Assembly (NCBI RefSeq): GCF_000469585.1
Contig: NZ_AWNK01000001.1
Location: forward strand, 124,731-188,730
DNA from: Chrysiogenes arsenatis DSM 11915
Lineage (GTDB): Bacteria > Chrysiogenota > Chrysiogenetes > Chrysiogenales > Chrysiogenaceae
Length of the DNA: 64,000 nt
Direction: 5' to 3'
The position numbers and the translations under genes are program-made. Shown piece by piece: positions 1 through 9,292 of the stretch (its first letter is position 1; each line of letters opens with the position of its first letter). Below the pieces are notes generated by a model. The model was not told the origin of the DNA and ran no database searches. It was given only the letters and a program-made list of their open reading frames with translations.

Positions 1-482
1 TGACAACTTCCTCTTTGCTGGTTCCGATGAATGCTACCGAAGATGCGCTACGGAGAAATGTGACTTGCTGCCGTTTAGATACCCTATACAATAAGCACGA
101 GTGGCTTGCCCCTTTTCTATTGAAAATCGACACACAAGGCGCAGAATTGCTGGTACTTGAAGGAGCTCAGGAGGTGCTCAATCATACTGAAGTAGTGATG
201 CTTGAGGTGTCACTTTTTCCTTTTTCTCCTGGGCTCCCTGAGTTTTATGAAGTAGTTTGCTACATGAAGACTTGTGGGTTCGTTGTATATGACTTATTTA
301 ACGGGCATAACAGGCCTCTTGATAATGCGAGAGGACAGGTAGATGTGGTATTCGTTAAAGAAAATGGAATATTCCGAGAGGATAGCCGATGGGGCACTGA
401 AGAGCAATGTCAAGAGTTTCTGCAATGTAAATTCAGAAATGAGGTTTACCAAAAATTGAATCCTCATTTCTCTCCAGACTGA
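1..482 (+). CDS. FkbM-family methyltransferase, 5' end cut by window edge
   Basis: This is the C-terminal part of an FkbM-type SAM-dependent methyltransferase. The frame is open to the window edge, so the start and the SAM-binding glycine motif lie outside. The visible part holds the family's second motif (LKIDTQGAE, followed by LEGA), the strand TEVVMLEVSLF, and the C-terminal stretch RPLDNARGQVDVVFV. The same layout recurs in the gene at 6692 (IKVDVQGFE, RPLDDALGQVDVVF), so the two are paralogs that have diverged in sequence. Members of this family O-methylate sugars in glycans or antibiotics; the substrate here cannot be read. It is the first visible gene of a long same-strand glycan locus. 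Confidence 0.85.
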   Translation, partial: TTSSLLVPMNATEDALRRNVTCCRLDTLYNKHEWLAPFLLKIDTQGAELLVLEGAQEVLNHTEVVMLEVSLFPFSPGLPEFYEVVCYMKTCGFVVYDLFNGHNRPLDNARGQVDVVFVKENGIFREDSRWGTEEQCQEFLQCKFRNEVYQKLNPHFSPD

Positions 483-512
483 ATTCACTAGAGTAACGAT
501 TTTTCAGAAAAT

Positions 513-529
513 GCTCCTCTAGGAGGAGC
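513..529. other. Short perfect hairpin between genes
   Basis: GCTCCTC and GAGGAGC form a 7-bp perfect stem with a 3-base loop, 31 bases after the FkbM stop. No T run follows it on the + strand; on the minus strand a T-rich stretch follows. It may stabilise the 3' end of the upstream transcript, but it is not a standard intrinsic terminator for the + strand genes. Confidence 0.3.
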
Positions 530-589
530 AACAACGATGTGTCATTGACAATGTGTTACACTTGAATAGTGCCTAGGAGGCATATGGTG

Positions 590-3376
590 ATGACATCTAT
601 CCGTCAAGTATTTAAATTACAAACCGGCCTTATAGCGCGTATCAGTTTGGCCATGTTTTGTATTGTTTGCTTTGGAACAACATTCGCCCATGCACAGCGT
701 CCATATAAATTCCTGAATGAACTTCCTGTACCAGAACAGCCAACGCTGTCAGCCATCATGGTTCACAGCTCGGGGGAATTGCCTGAACGGGTTAAGGAGA
801 CTGTGGGACGTTTGCGCGACAAAGTGCAACGCGAGGGCACCACACGGGTTATTGTCCGTTTAAACGTAGTTCACGACCCTGAACACCAGCTATCCGGCTC
901 GAGCGTTGTCGACCAGCGTGAGCGCGTTGCGATCAAACGGGAACAACTCGCACGAAGAATGTCTGATAAAATTCCCCCGTACCAAGCCTCGCGACTGGGC
1001 TTCAAAGAATTCGAGACTATTCCGTATGCGAGCATGGAAGTTGATGCTCAATTACTTGAGGAACTTCTGGACATGCCAGACGTGATTGACGTGGAAGAGG
1101 ACTATCTGTCTGCCCCGACACTCGCGCAGTCCATACCGCTCATAAAGGCTGATGCCGTGTGGGCCAGCGGCCATAGCGGTAGCGGGCAAACAGTCGCCAT
1201 TCTTGACACAGGGGTTAATAAGAATCATGCATTTTTATCCGGAAAAGTAGTCTCTGAAGCCTGTTACTCAACAACGAGTGGCAGTACCATCCTGAGCCTG
1301 TGTCCTGGTAGTGTCAGCGCATCCACGGCTGTCAATTCCGGACTGGACTGCAACACTGCTATTGCCGGATGCGGTCATGGTACCCATGTGGCGGGCATTA
1401 CGGCAGGTTCCGGGGGAAGTTTTTCCGGTGTCGCAAAAGATGCCTCTATCATTGCCATTCAGGTATTCAGCCGCTTTAACAGCGCTGCCCAATGTGGCAG
1501 CACTCCTGCCCCGTGTGCTCTGAGTTACAGCTCTGACCAGATAAAAGCCCTCGAACGCGTGTACGCTTTACGAAACACATATAGTATCGCCTCCGCCAAT
1601 ATGAGCCTTGGCGGCGGCTCTTATAGTGCCCACTGTGACGGCACAAATACCTCGCTGAAAACGATCATCGACTCTTTGCGGGCTGCCGGTATTGCAACAG
1701 TAATAGCTTCCGGCAACAATGGTTATACGTCATCTATCAGTGCCCCAGCCTGTATATCAACCGCAATCAGCGTTGGATCGACAACGAAAAGCAACACTGT
1801 AAGCCCCTTTTCAAACAGTGCAGCAATACTTGACCTACTCGCGCCTGGTTCCTCTATCAACTCATCCATTTCCAGTGGTGGCTATGCGTCCTGGAACGGA
1901 ACATCCATGGCAACACCACATGTAGCGGGAGCATGGGCTGTTCTCAAATCAATGAAACCCAGCGCAACCGTAACTGAGATACTTTCTGCTTTTCAATCGA
2001 CCGGCCTTTCAATAACAGATACCCGTAATGGTATTGCAAAACCACGAATCGATGTTCAGGCTGCTGCGAATTCATTTGGCAAAGGCTCTATATTCGTCAG
2101 CATCACCCCGCAAGGAGCAATCAATGACGGCGCTCAATGGCAGATAAACAGCGGGGAGTGGAGAAGCAGTGGAACTACCGTCGCTGACGTACCAGTAGGA
2201 TCATATACCATCAACTTTAAAAGCATTACTCACAGCTCTGACGGATACGTGTGGCGAAAGCCAGCAAGTATAACCGCAACCATTGCCGCCGATCTGGATA
2301 CTGAAAACCTGAGTGGTGAATATACTGCGGCCGAAAAAAGTGGAGGTGTGCGCTCTGATTTTGATGGTGATGGAAAGTCAGATATCGCTTTCAGAAGAGT
2401 CAATGGTGGCTCCATATCAATATGGACGATGGATGGCAAAGATATAACAACCTATGGTCAGGCTACTCTTCCAAACGGCGTGATCCCTAATGTTCCCGCT
2501 TCGGCGTGGGAAATTATCGGAACGGGTGACTTCGATGGTGATGGAAAGTCAGATATCGCTTTCAGAAGAGTCAATGGTGGCTCCATATCAATATGGACGA
2601 TGGATGGCAAAGATATAACAACCTATGGTCAGGCTACTCTTCCAAACGGCGTGATCCCTAATGTTCCCGCTTCGGCGTGGGAAATTATCGGAACGGGTGA
2701 CTTCGATGGTGATGGAAAGTCAGATATCGCTTTCAGAAGAGTCAATGGTGGCTCCATATCAATATGGACGATGGATGGCAAAGATATAACAACCTATGGT
2801 CAGGCTACTCTTCCAAACGGCGTGATCCCTAATGTTCCCGCTTCGGCGTGGGAAATTATCGGAACGGGTGACTTCGATGGTGATGGAAAGTCAGATATCG
2901 CTTTCAGAAGAGTCAATGGTGGCTCCATATCAATATGGACGATGGATGGCAAAGATATAACAACCTATGGTCAGGCTACTCTTCCAAACGGCGTGATCCC
3001 TAATGTTCCCGCTTCGGCGTGGGAAATTATCGGAACGGGTGACTTCGATGGTGATGGAAAGTCAGATATCGCTTTCAGAAGAGTCAATGGTGGCTCCATA
3101 TCAATATGGACGATGGATGGCAAAGATATAACAACCTATGGTCAGGCTACTCTTCCAAACGGCGTGATCCCTAATGTTCCCGCTTCGGCGTGGGAAATTA
3201 TCGGAACGGGTGACTTCGATGGAGATGGAAAGTCTGATATCGCTTTCAGAAGAGTCAATGGTGGCTCCATATCAATATGGACGATGGATGGCAAAGATAT
3301 AACAACCTATGGTCAGGCTACTCTTCCAAACGGCGTGATCCCTAATGTTCCCGCTTCGGCGTGGCAAGCACCTTAA
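590..3376 (+). CDS. Secreted subtilisin-like (S8) serine protease with six FG-GAP/VCBS-type repeats
   Basis: This is a predicted exported S8 endopeptidase of about 928 residues. A signal peptide (hydrophobic core, then AHA-Q near residue 34) is followed by an I9-like propeptide and the catalytic domain. The triad is visible: Asp in AILDTG (about 206), His in GHGTHVAG (about 263) and Ser in GTSMATPHVAG (about 439). After a linker that includes a WQINSGEW segment, six 57-residue repeats carry the calcium-binding pattern DFDGDGKSD. The protein ends at the last repeat with no sorting domain. GTG 569 is in frame, but AGGAGG at 575-580 lies inside that extension and suits GTG 587 or ATG 590, so 590 was chosen. 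It may process cell-surface or glycosylated proteins; that link is inference. Confidence 0.9.
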   Translation: MTSIRQVFKLQTGLIARISLAMFCIVCFGTTFAHAQRPYKFLNELPVPEQPTLSAIMVHSSGELPERVKETVGRLRDKVQREGTTRVIVRLNVVHDPEHQLSGSSVVDQRERVAIKREQLARRMSDKIPPYQASRLGFKEFETIPYASMEVDAQLLEELLDMPDVIDVEEDYLSAPTLAQSIPLIKADAVWASGHSGSGQTVAILDTGVNKNHAFLSGKVVSEACYSTTSGSTILSLCPGSVSASTAVNSGLDCNTAIAGCGHGTHVAGITAGSGGSFSGVAKDASIIAIQVFSRFNSAAQCGSTPAPCALSYSSDQIKALERVYALRNTYSIASANMSLGGGSYSAHCDGTNTSLKTIIDSLRAAGIATVIASGNNGYTSSISAPACISTAISVGSTTKSNTVSPFSNSAAILDLLAPGSSINSSISSGGYASWNGTSMATPHVAGAWAVLKSMKPSATVTEILSAFQSTGLSITDTRNGIAKPRIDVQAAANSFGKGSIFVSITPQGAINDGAQWQINSGEWRSSGTTVADVPVGSYTINFKSITHSSDGYVWRKPASITATIAADLDTENLSGEYTAAEKSGGVRSDFDGDGKSDIAFRRVNGGSISIWTMDGKDITTYGQATLPNGVIPNVPASAWEIIGTGDFDGDGKSDIAFRRVNGGSISIWTMDGKDITTYGQATLPNGVIPNVPASAWEIIGTGDFDGDGKSDIAFRRVNGGSISIWTMDGKDITTYGQATLPNGVIPNVPASAWEIIGTGDFDGDGKSDIAFRRVNGGSISIWTMDGKDITTYGQATLPNGVIPNVPASAWEIIGTGDFDGDGKSDIAFRRVNGGSISIWTMDGKDITTYGQATLPNGVIPNVPASAWEIIGTGDFDGDGKSDIAFRRVNGGSISIWTMDGKDITTYGQATLPNGVIPNVPASAWQAP
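2357..3376 (+). repeat. Six in-frame tandem repeats, 171-bp unit
   Basis: Units start at 2357, 2528, 2699, 2870, 3041 and 3212, exactly 171 bp (57 codons) apart. The inner copies read as identical at the DNA level. The first differs at its left edge (GATTTT for GACTTC). The last carries synonymous changes (GGAGATGG, AAGTCTGAT) and is cut short at its 3' end, where GAAATT is replaced by CAAGCACCTTAA. Each unit encodes one FG-GAP-like blade with a DxDGDGxxD calcium loop. Such DNA identity indicates recent amplification or continual homogenisation, so copy number is likely to vary between strains, and assemblies may collapse it. Confidence 0.95.
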
Positions 3377-3408
3377 GTGCTATACAATAACTTCTAATCG
3401 GGAGGGAT

Positions 3409-5403
3409 ATGCAATTTATAGAGCATTTATTATTTCAGGCTCCACGAGTTGACCACAGATGGCTGCAAGATTTTAACGGTGTACTAGCAGAACACCCTAC
3501 AGTGCAAGTCTGTCATATTGAGAAATTGATACATGACATGTACTCTACTCAACCTCACATCAAGGATGGATATTCGCGTCTTGCGTACTATATGCTGAAT
3601 GTCAAAGAAGATGTTGATACCGCTAACCGCCTTTTTGTAATGGATGCACAACTCGGCAGGCAATCGTGGTTTCATAGATTAAAACACGCAGAGTGTATAG
3701 CTATCCAAGGAGATATGGCAGGCGCTTTTCAACAAGTCGAGCAAATTTATAAAAACCATCAGGACGCTGTGAATGGATATGCTAGCATCGCGTGGCGATT
3801 TAAAGCTTGCCCAGACCAAGTGGAGTCACTGTACTCACTGGCACGTAAAGACATCATAAACGGCAGAATTACCGCGGGATATATGTTATTAGTTGCTGAG
3901 CTTGCAATGTTGCATGGCTCAACAGGCGAGGCTGCTCAGCTAGTAGAAGGGGCGTACCGACAAGATTCCACACTTATGGATGGTTTTTCGAGATGCGCTT
4001 GGCCTTTTTTCTGGCCGCAGAAAAAATATTCCATATTGCATGACTGGATGAGGCGTGACGAAGTCGGAAAGAGAATGTCTCCAGAATGGAAGCTCAAATA
4101 TGCATTGGTGAGGGCAAATATTGGCTTACCGCATGATAGCGTAGACCTTATTGAGTCTGCATATCTGGAAAACCCTAGCCTTAAGGATGGTTTTTACCAG
4201 CTGGCAAATCACCACTATATCCCACTAAAAAATTACCAAACATCCATTGATTTTTGCTTGAAAGATTTGAACCAGAACCGCCTTTCTCAGGTAGGACAAG
4301 CTGCCCTATTCAAATTATATTTGATGACGGGTAAATTTGATCATGCTCTTGAAATCTTGCATATAATCGATACCTTGCCCACGAACTTGCTAATTTATGC
4401 TGTTAAGCAATGGTTAGATTCGCTGCACTGGCTTGCTGGGTCAGGCAATTTCTCTGACATTTTTATATCTAAATTGTCCAGCAAGTGCCCAAAAGATGCC
4501 CAATTAGGCCAAAGGGCGCTAGCTGATGCTAACGTTGAAATGATGTTCGTTCGTAATCGTTTGTCCGCAATGAGCGAACGGATGGGAATAGACTTATGTG
4601 CTCAGATTTTAGAGTTATCTAAGACACCGCATTCTTGTGAAGCAACCCGGGAGCCCATCAACTTCCTCAACTCAAAGCTCTATTATGCTAGCGCACTTGA
4701 CACGTTAACATTATATAAAGAAATAATTTTAAACGAGTCTGACCGTTTTGAATCAACAACGGATATGCCCCTCATTATTGATGGTGGTGCAAATATAGGG
4801 ACAGCACTAGCCTACTTTAAGTGGCTTTATCCAAAAGCGCACATCATTGCATTTGAGCCTAACCCTACTCTATTCAAGATCTGTTCACGAAATATTGCAT
4901 TAAACAACTGGAAAAATATTCGATTGTATCCCTACGCTTTAGCAGAAGAGGTGGGCACGGCAACCTTCTATTGTGATAGCGAAATGCCAATGGCGTCTTC
5001 AATTTTAACCCGATCTCAAGAGGAGGGACGCTCGTACTCTGCGGTAGCAGTTGAAACAAGAACTCTAGGAGAGTTTATTGATAGACCTATCGACTTTTTA
5101 AAACTTGATATTGAGGGTGCCGAGAAAAGTGTTGTAACCTCAAGTGCATCTTCTTTGAGCTTGGTGCGTCAGGGGTTAATCGAATACCATTACGGAGACG
5201 CGTCCAATTCACTTTCAGCAATACTACGCGTCCTTGAGGATTGCGGCTTTCGATACATTATAAGTGAGCCGTTTTCGTCAAAACAGCAACCTGACTATCC
5301 TGCAATTAAGCAAAGATGGTCAAGGTCAATTTATTTCACTCAGATTGGGGAGAATCAATTGAGATCAGTTGTTCAGGCAAAATTAAAGGAGTTTGGCGTT
5401 TAG
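3409..5403 (+). CDS. 69-residue-repeat protein fused to an FkbM methyltransferase domain
   Basis: This is a 664-residue two-part protein. Residues 1 to about 300 hold four degenerate helical repeats with an exact 69-residue period: D/N-G-Y/F-x-x-x-A lies at residues 53, 122, 191 and 260, each preceded by a segment like LVEGAYRQDSTLMD. These resemble TPR-type solenoids but the unit is about twice a TPR. The C-terminal part is an FkbM methyltransferase, with the SAM-binding motif DGGANIGTALAYF near 454, the acidic end of strand 2 in AFEPNP, and FLKLDIEGAE near 562. GGGAGG just upstream supports ATG 3409. It probably methylates a surface sugar, with the solenoid binding a partner; the role of the repeats is unknown. 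Confidence 0.85.
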   Translation: MQFIEHLLFQAPRVDHRWLQDFNGVLAEHPTVQVCHIEKLIHDMYSTQPHIKDGYSRLAYYMLNVKEDVDTANRLFVMDAQLGRQSWFHRLKHAECIAIQGDMAGAFQQVEQIYKNHQDAVNGYASIAWRFKACPDQVESLYSLARKDIINGRITAGYMLLVAELAMLHGSTGEAAQLVEGAYRQDSTLMDGFSRCAWPFFWPQKKYSILHDWMRRDEVGKRMSPEWKLKYALVRANIGLPHDSVDLIESAYLENPSLKDGFYQLANHHYIPLKNYQTSIDFCLKDLNQNRLSQVGQAALFKLYLMTGKFDHALEILHIIDTLPTNLLIYAVKQWLDSLHWLAGSGNFSDIFISKLSSKCPKDAQLGQRALADANVEMMFVRNRLSAMSERMGIDLCAQILELSKTPHSCEATREPINFLNSKLYYASALDTLTLYKEIILNESDRFESTTDMPLIIDGGANIGTALAYFKWLYPKAHIIAFEPNPTLFKICSRNIALNNWKNIRLYPYALAEEVGTATFYCDSEMPMASSILTRSQEEGRSYSAVAVETRTLGEFIDRPIDFLKLDIEGAEKSVVTSSASSLSLVRQGLIEYHYGDASNSLSAILRVLEDCGFRYIISEPFSSKQQPDYPAIKQRWSRSIYFTQIGENQLRSVVQAKLKEFGV

Positions 5404-5488
5404 TTTCATATTATAATTCATGTTACGATTAGTCCGTTCTCTCACTGAATGCGGCGCTACACACTTATGTACAAAAATGTGGAAAAGT

Positions 5489-5518
5489 TTGAGATGAGCT
5501 TGTTTATTTTGGTATAAA
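5489..5518 (+). promoter_or_regulatory. Candidate sigma70 promoter for the GSCFA-FkbM-DUF115-GT2 block
   Basis: A -35 like TTGAGA (5489-5494) and a -10 like TATAAA (5513-5518) are separated by 18 bp in the AT-rich gap before the gene at 5660. Each hexamer has one mismatch to consensus. The resulting leader would be about 135 bases. The gap from 5404 to 5659 holds nothing else that was recognised. Confidence 0.4.
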
Positions 5519-5659
5519 AAACCCTGAAGTTAGCGACAGCGCCTAATGGTTATATTTTTCCCTAAGTGGTTACAGTAAAAGTAAAAAACAAATACATCTT
5601 GCAGAAAACGGATCAGCACATGGACGCAGAACAGATCTCTTTATTATGAGGAAATTCAT

Positions 5660-6679
5660 ATGGGTAACAATGCCGGAATAAAAAATGATGTTTACAGTTT
5701 CAGGAGCATGAAGGACGTGCTTAATGATAGAAAGAAAAACAAATACTCCTTGTGGCATAAGGAAACAGGTAATGATGCTGCCTTTACTGCCAGTTACAGA
5801 CTGAAGCAAGAAGAGCTTTTTGTTAGTATAAAGCCAGAAGTGCAACTGAAGAAAGATAATGTTTTTTTCACTGTAGGTTCATGTTTTGCTAGAAGGCTCG
5901 AGCAGGCGCTCAATAGACGTGGCATCGCCGTTCCTGCGTTCACGCACATGCTTGGCGAACGTGAAGCTTTTCCGACACTGCAATATATTAACAAGTACAA
6001 TTCATACACAATTCTTTATGAAATAGAGTACGCTCTCGGAATTAAAGAAAATCCGTATGAAACAATTTTTGGTTCAGATACAAATGGTTACACCTGTGGT
6101 CAGTCGGTGCATCTCAATAAAGAGGATTACGCCGCAGTAAAGAACAGGAGGAGCATTATTCTTGAATGTTTTCGGCAGTTCATCAATGCGGATGTACTGG
6201 TCTTTACTCTTGGGATGACAGAAGCTTGGTATGATAACCTCAGCGAAAGGTATCTAAACACTTTTTCGCCGGCTATTATGATGAATGAAGCTGACAGGTA
6301 CTCTTTCAAAACGATCTCGCTTGAGGAAAACATAAACAACCTTCATCGGATTTATGGATATATTAAGGCATTCAGCAAAAAGGATTTCAAAATATTTGTC
6401 ACTGTTTCTCCTGTTCCTTTACTTGCCACTTTTTCTCGAAAAGATGTACTCGTTGCCAACAGTCTTTCAAAATCAATACTGAGAGTTGCTGCGGATATAT
6501 TTTCGGAGTCATACGAAAATGTGTATTATTTCCCAAGTTATGAACTAGCCATGTGCTCTCCAAGAGAGAAGATGTTTGAGAGCGACTTGAGACATATCAG
6601 CGAACATGGAGCAGGGTGTATAATAGACTCGTTTCTTAAAGTATATATGCCTGATTGCACCAACTCGACACAATTGTAA
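5660..6679 (+). CDS. GSCFA domain protein
   Basis: This 339-residue protein carries the name-giving motif of the GSCFA family: FFTVGSCFARRLEQAL near residues 70-85, then VFTLGMTEAWYD near 180 and FVTVSPVPL near 250. The layout resembles a GDSL/SGNH-type hydrolase fold, and members occur in polysaccharide loci, but no reaction is established to my knowledge. GAGGA at 5648-5652 sets ATG 5660. It opens a four-gene unit with 12 bp to the next gene and then two 4-bp overlaps. Its DNA is visibly more AT-rich than the genes from 9344 onward, which suggests separate origin. Confidence 0.8.
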   Translation: MGNNAGIKNDVYSFRSMKDVLNDRKKNKYSLWHKETGNDAAFTASYRLKQEELFVSIKPEVQLKKDNVFFTVGSCFARRLEQALNRRGIAVPAFTHMLGEREAFPTLQYINKYNSYTILYEIEYALGIKENPYETIFGSDTNGYTCGQSVHLNKEDYAAVKNRRSIILECFRQFINADVLVFTLGMTEAWYDNLSERYLNTFSPAIMMNEADRYSFKTISLEENINNLHRIYGYIKAFSKKDFKIFVTVSPVPLLATFSRKDVLVANSLSKSILRVAADIFSESYENVYYFPSYELAMCSPREKMFESDLRHISEHGAGCIIDSFLKVYMPDCTNSTQL

Positions 6680-6691
6680 GCGGGAGGAAAA

Positions 6692-7426
6692 ATGTTTAAA
6701 CGTAACAGTCTTTTATCAGTGCTTACCCATATAAAAAATAAAGGTGTAAATCCTCAGACGGTTATAGATGTGGGAGTGGCTTACGGAACAAACGGACTGT
6801 ACGGAGCCTTTGACTCCGTACGTTATCTTATGGTAGAGCCGTTGGAGGAGTACAAAGGGGTTCTCGATAAAATTGCATCTGAGTATCCGGCAGTTTACAC
6901 ACTGGCAGCTGCTGGGAGCAGAGAAGGAAGCATTATAATGAATGTGCATCCCGATATGAGCGGCTCCTCTGTTTTAAAGGAGTCTGAGGGAGCTCATGTA
7001 GATGGAGTGGAAAGAACTGTTCCCGTGGTGACCTTGGACGGTGAGACAAAAAAATACGGCCTTAAAGGACCGTTCATAATAAAGGTAGATGTTCAAGGTT
7101 TTGAGCTTGAAGTGCTTAAAGGCGCAGAAGAAACTCTTAAAGAGACGGAAGTCGTGATTATGGAAGTCTCTCTATTCCAGTTTTACAAAGAGTCGCCAAC
7201 TTTTCTTGATGCAGTTGCATTTATGAGTCAAAAAGGTTTCTCTCCCTATGACATTTTTGGAGCAACGTACCGGCCACTCGATGATGCATTAGGGCAGGTA
7301 GATGTTGTATTTGCATCAGATAAGGGCATACTAAAGCAATCATCACATTTTGCCTCTTTTGAGCAAAGAAAAAAATTTACTGAAGAGCGTATTAACAAGC
7401 TAAACCCCGCGAGCAAGTCAGTATGA
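6692..7426 (+). CDS. FkbM-family methyltransferase
   Basis: A complete 244-residue FkbM methyltransferase. The first SAM motif is VIDVGVAYGTNGLYGAF near residue 22, the strand-2 acidic residue is in LMVEPLEEY, and the second motif is IIKVDVQGFELEVLKGAEE near 130. Its C-terminal half matches the truncated gene at the window's left edge, so they are paralogs. The start follows GGGAGGAAAA. It overlaps the next gene by 4 bp (ATGA), which implies translational coupling. Likely role: O-methylation of a sugar added by the neighbouring glycosyltransferase; the acceptor cannot be predicted. Confidence 0.88.
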   Translation: MFKRNSLLSVLTHIKNKGVNPQTVIDVGVAYGTNGLYGAFDSVRYLMVEPLEEYKGVLDKIASEYPAVYTLAAAGSREGSIIMNVHPDMSGSSVLKESEGAHVDGVERTVPVVTLDGETKKYGLKGPFIIKVDVQGFELEVLKGAEETLKETEVVIMEVSLFQFYKESPTFLDAVAFMSQKGFSPYDIFGATYRPLDDALGQVDVVFASDKGILKQSSHFASFEQRKKFTEERINKLNPASKSV

Positions 7427-8142
7427 GTAGGATTGCGATTAATAAGGACGCGCATAAGGATTGTAGAGGCTTTCTCGTCGCGACCGGACCAAGCCTCACG
7501 ATTTCTGACCTTGATATGATTAAGGGTAATCTCTCTCTCTCGTGCAATAAAATATATCTTGCTTTTGACCAAACCGAATGGCGCCCAGATTACTATTCCG
7601 TAATAGACCGACTCGTTGCCCAAAATAATGCTGAAGCGATAGCAAGTGTGCGTGCAGTAAAAATTTTCAGCAGTGTCATTAAGCCTTTTATCCAGGACAG
7701 GGATGATATCTTTTGGCTTAAAGACTTGCCTACTCCTGTCATAAACGGCATAAGACAACCAAAATTCTCTGGTAACATAGCTGAAGGCACCTACGGCGGT
7801 CACACAGTAACATACACTTTAATGCAAGCAGCATATCACCTCGGCATAAAGGAGCTTTTTCTTCTCGGGCTGGATTTCAGTTTCGACAAATCAATGCCAG
7901 CAAATAAAACAACGGATGCAGGAGAAAATATTCTGGTTCAGAATGATGAAGTCAACCATTTTCACAATGATTATAGAAAAAAAGGAGAAGAATGGACTGT
8001 GCCTAGGCTTGACATACAGTATGATGCCTTCAAATGCGCTAAGGCAGCTTTTGAGAAAGACAACAGAAAAATATTCAACGCATCTAGAAAAACAATGCTT
8101 GATCTTTTTCCACTTGTTCAATTGGAGGATATTCTCGTATGA
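7423..8142 (+). CDS. DUF115 / MptE-like protein
   Basis: A 239-residue protein of the DUF115 family, often labelled 6-hydroxymethylpterin diphosphokinase MptE-like. The signature is VATGPSLTISDLDMI near residues 20-34 (an N/T-GPSL nucleotide-binding loop), then NKIYLAFDQTEWRPDYY, GGHTVTYTLMQAAYHLG and LFLLGLDFSFD. The same domain is found in Maf-type flagellin glycosylation proteins and in many glycan loci, where a pterin role is unlikely. It is a paralog of the gene at 16146. It overlaps both neighbours by 4 bp. I infer a role in sugar transfer or activation; the exact reaction is not known. Confidence 0.8.
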   Translation: MSRIAINKDAHKDCRGFLVATGPSLTISDLDMIKGNLSLSCNKIYLAFDQTEWRPDYYSVIDRLVAQNNAEAIASVRAVKIFSSVIKPFIQDRDDIFWLKDLPTPVINGIRQPKFSGNIAEGTYGGHTVTYTLMQAAYHLGIKELFLLGLDFSFDKSMPANKTTDAGENILVQNDEVNHFHNDYRKKGEEWTVPRLDIQYDAFKCAKAAFEKDNRKIFNASRKTMLDLFPLVQLEDILV

Positions 8143-9263
8143 ACGCGAGTCCATTTATCTCTGTTCTTATCAATAATTACAATTACGGCCGTTTTATAGC
8201 CCAGTGCGTGGAGAGCGTTCTAAAGCAAACTTACACCAATTATGAACTCATAATTGTCGATGACGGCTCGACAGATGATTCAGTAAATGTACTGGAATCC
8301 TTCTCTGATCCAAGAATAACAAAGATATATAAGAAAAACGGCGGGCAAGCCTCAGCCTTCAATGCAGGATTTGAGGCGTCAAAGGGTAGAATAATTGCTT
8401 TTCTAGACAGTGATGACTGGTGGTTGCCCCACAAACTCGAAACCATTGTGAAATGGGATAACTTTCTGGGCAGTAGTTATGGAGTGCTGCAGCACATGAC
8501 CACAGTCTGGGACAACGGCAAAACTTACCCCTTTCATCATGCCATGTATTCAGGTGATTGTTTCAGGCTCAGTGCATCCCAAGGCATTTTGGGGATTTTT
8601 GTAGGCACCTCCGGTCTTTGTTTCCGTAGGGAAGTCTTGGAAAAAGTGATGCCAGTTCCACTTCAACTCAGAATAAGTGCTGATGCATACCTCACTAGAA
8701 CATGCTGGCTGTTTAATGGAGTTATTTCCATACCGGAATCTTTAAGTTACTATCGTAAACACAACAATGCTGTTTTTGGCAACTCATCCTATAGTCATAA
8801 TAAATTTCATCACAATGTTCTCTTTCCTGTACTAAACCAATTTTACGAAAAAACCGGTTTGGATTTTCGCTTCTCATCACAGCAGCCTGAAAGAAAGAAT
8901 CACTCTCAAGTGCTGCATAGATTGATGCTTGAAAATAGATTAAGCGAGGTGACAAGAGCTTATCCCCGCATAGCTTTTTTTGGAGCAGGACAGTATACAG
9001 AGTGGCTAAGCGACTTTATGTCTGATTACAAAAAAGAGCATATAACAGCAATTTTAGACGATTTCCCTGACAAGACGAAGGCCTTCTGGGGACTCACACC
9101 CCAAAATCCCATTGATTGGGACACCTCACAGGCAGATGCAATAATACTCTCATCAGACTGTAAGCAGGAAATGATGCGTAAAAGGTGTTTAGACCTCTTT
9201 GGAGAGGCACTGCCTCTGATAGATTTGTATGAAGGACTCCCTGAAGGGCCGTATCCGAAATAG
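8139..9263 (+). CDS. Family 2 glycosyltransferase with C-terminal Rossmann-like domain
   Basis: A 374-residue protein. Residues 5 to about 230 are a GT2 (GT-A) domain: SVLINNYNYGRF at the start, IIVDDGSTDDS (UDP-sugar site), GGQASAFNAGFEAS and the metal-binding FLDSDDWW. Residues from about 265 form a second domain starting IAFFGAGQYTEWL and reaching ILDDFPDK, a GxGxx...D pattern like PglD N-termini. Similar modules lie at the N-termini of the proteins at 16146 and 18092. It ends with GLPEGPYPK. A homologous but more GC-rich C-terminus lies just downstream (9293-9325). Predicted to add a sugar in the cytoplasm. Confidence 0.88.
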   Translation: MNASPFISVLINNYNYGRFIAQCVESVLKQTYTNYELIIVDDGSTDDSVNVLESFSDPRITKIYKKNGGQASAFNAGFEASKGRIIAFLDSDDWWLPHKLETIVKWDNFLGSSYGVLQHMTTVWDNGKTYPFHHAMYSGDCFRLSASQGILGIFVGTSGLCFRREVLEKVMPVPLQLRISADAYLTRTCWLFNGVISIPESLSYYRKHNNAVFGNSSYSHNKFHHNVLFPVLNQFYEKTGLDFRFSSQQPERKNHSQVLHRLMLENRLSEVTRAYPRIAFFGAGQYTEWLSDFMSDYKKEHITAILDDFPDKTKAFWGLTPQNPIDWDTSQADAIILSSDCKQEMMRKRCLDLFGEALPLIDLYEGLPEGPYPK

Positions 9264-9292
9264 TAATATTGCGCAAAACAGCCTCTACTCAC

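Noticed and set aside
2357-3376. Regular 171-bp repeats as a CRISPR-like or satellite array
   Set aside because: The repeats are in frame, code for FG-GAP-like blades with calcium loops, and have no unique spacers.
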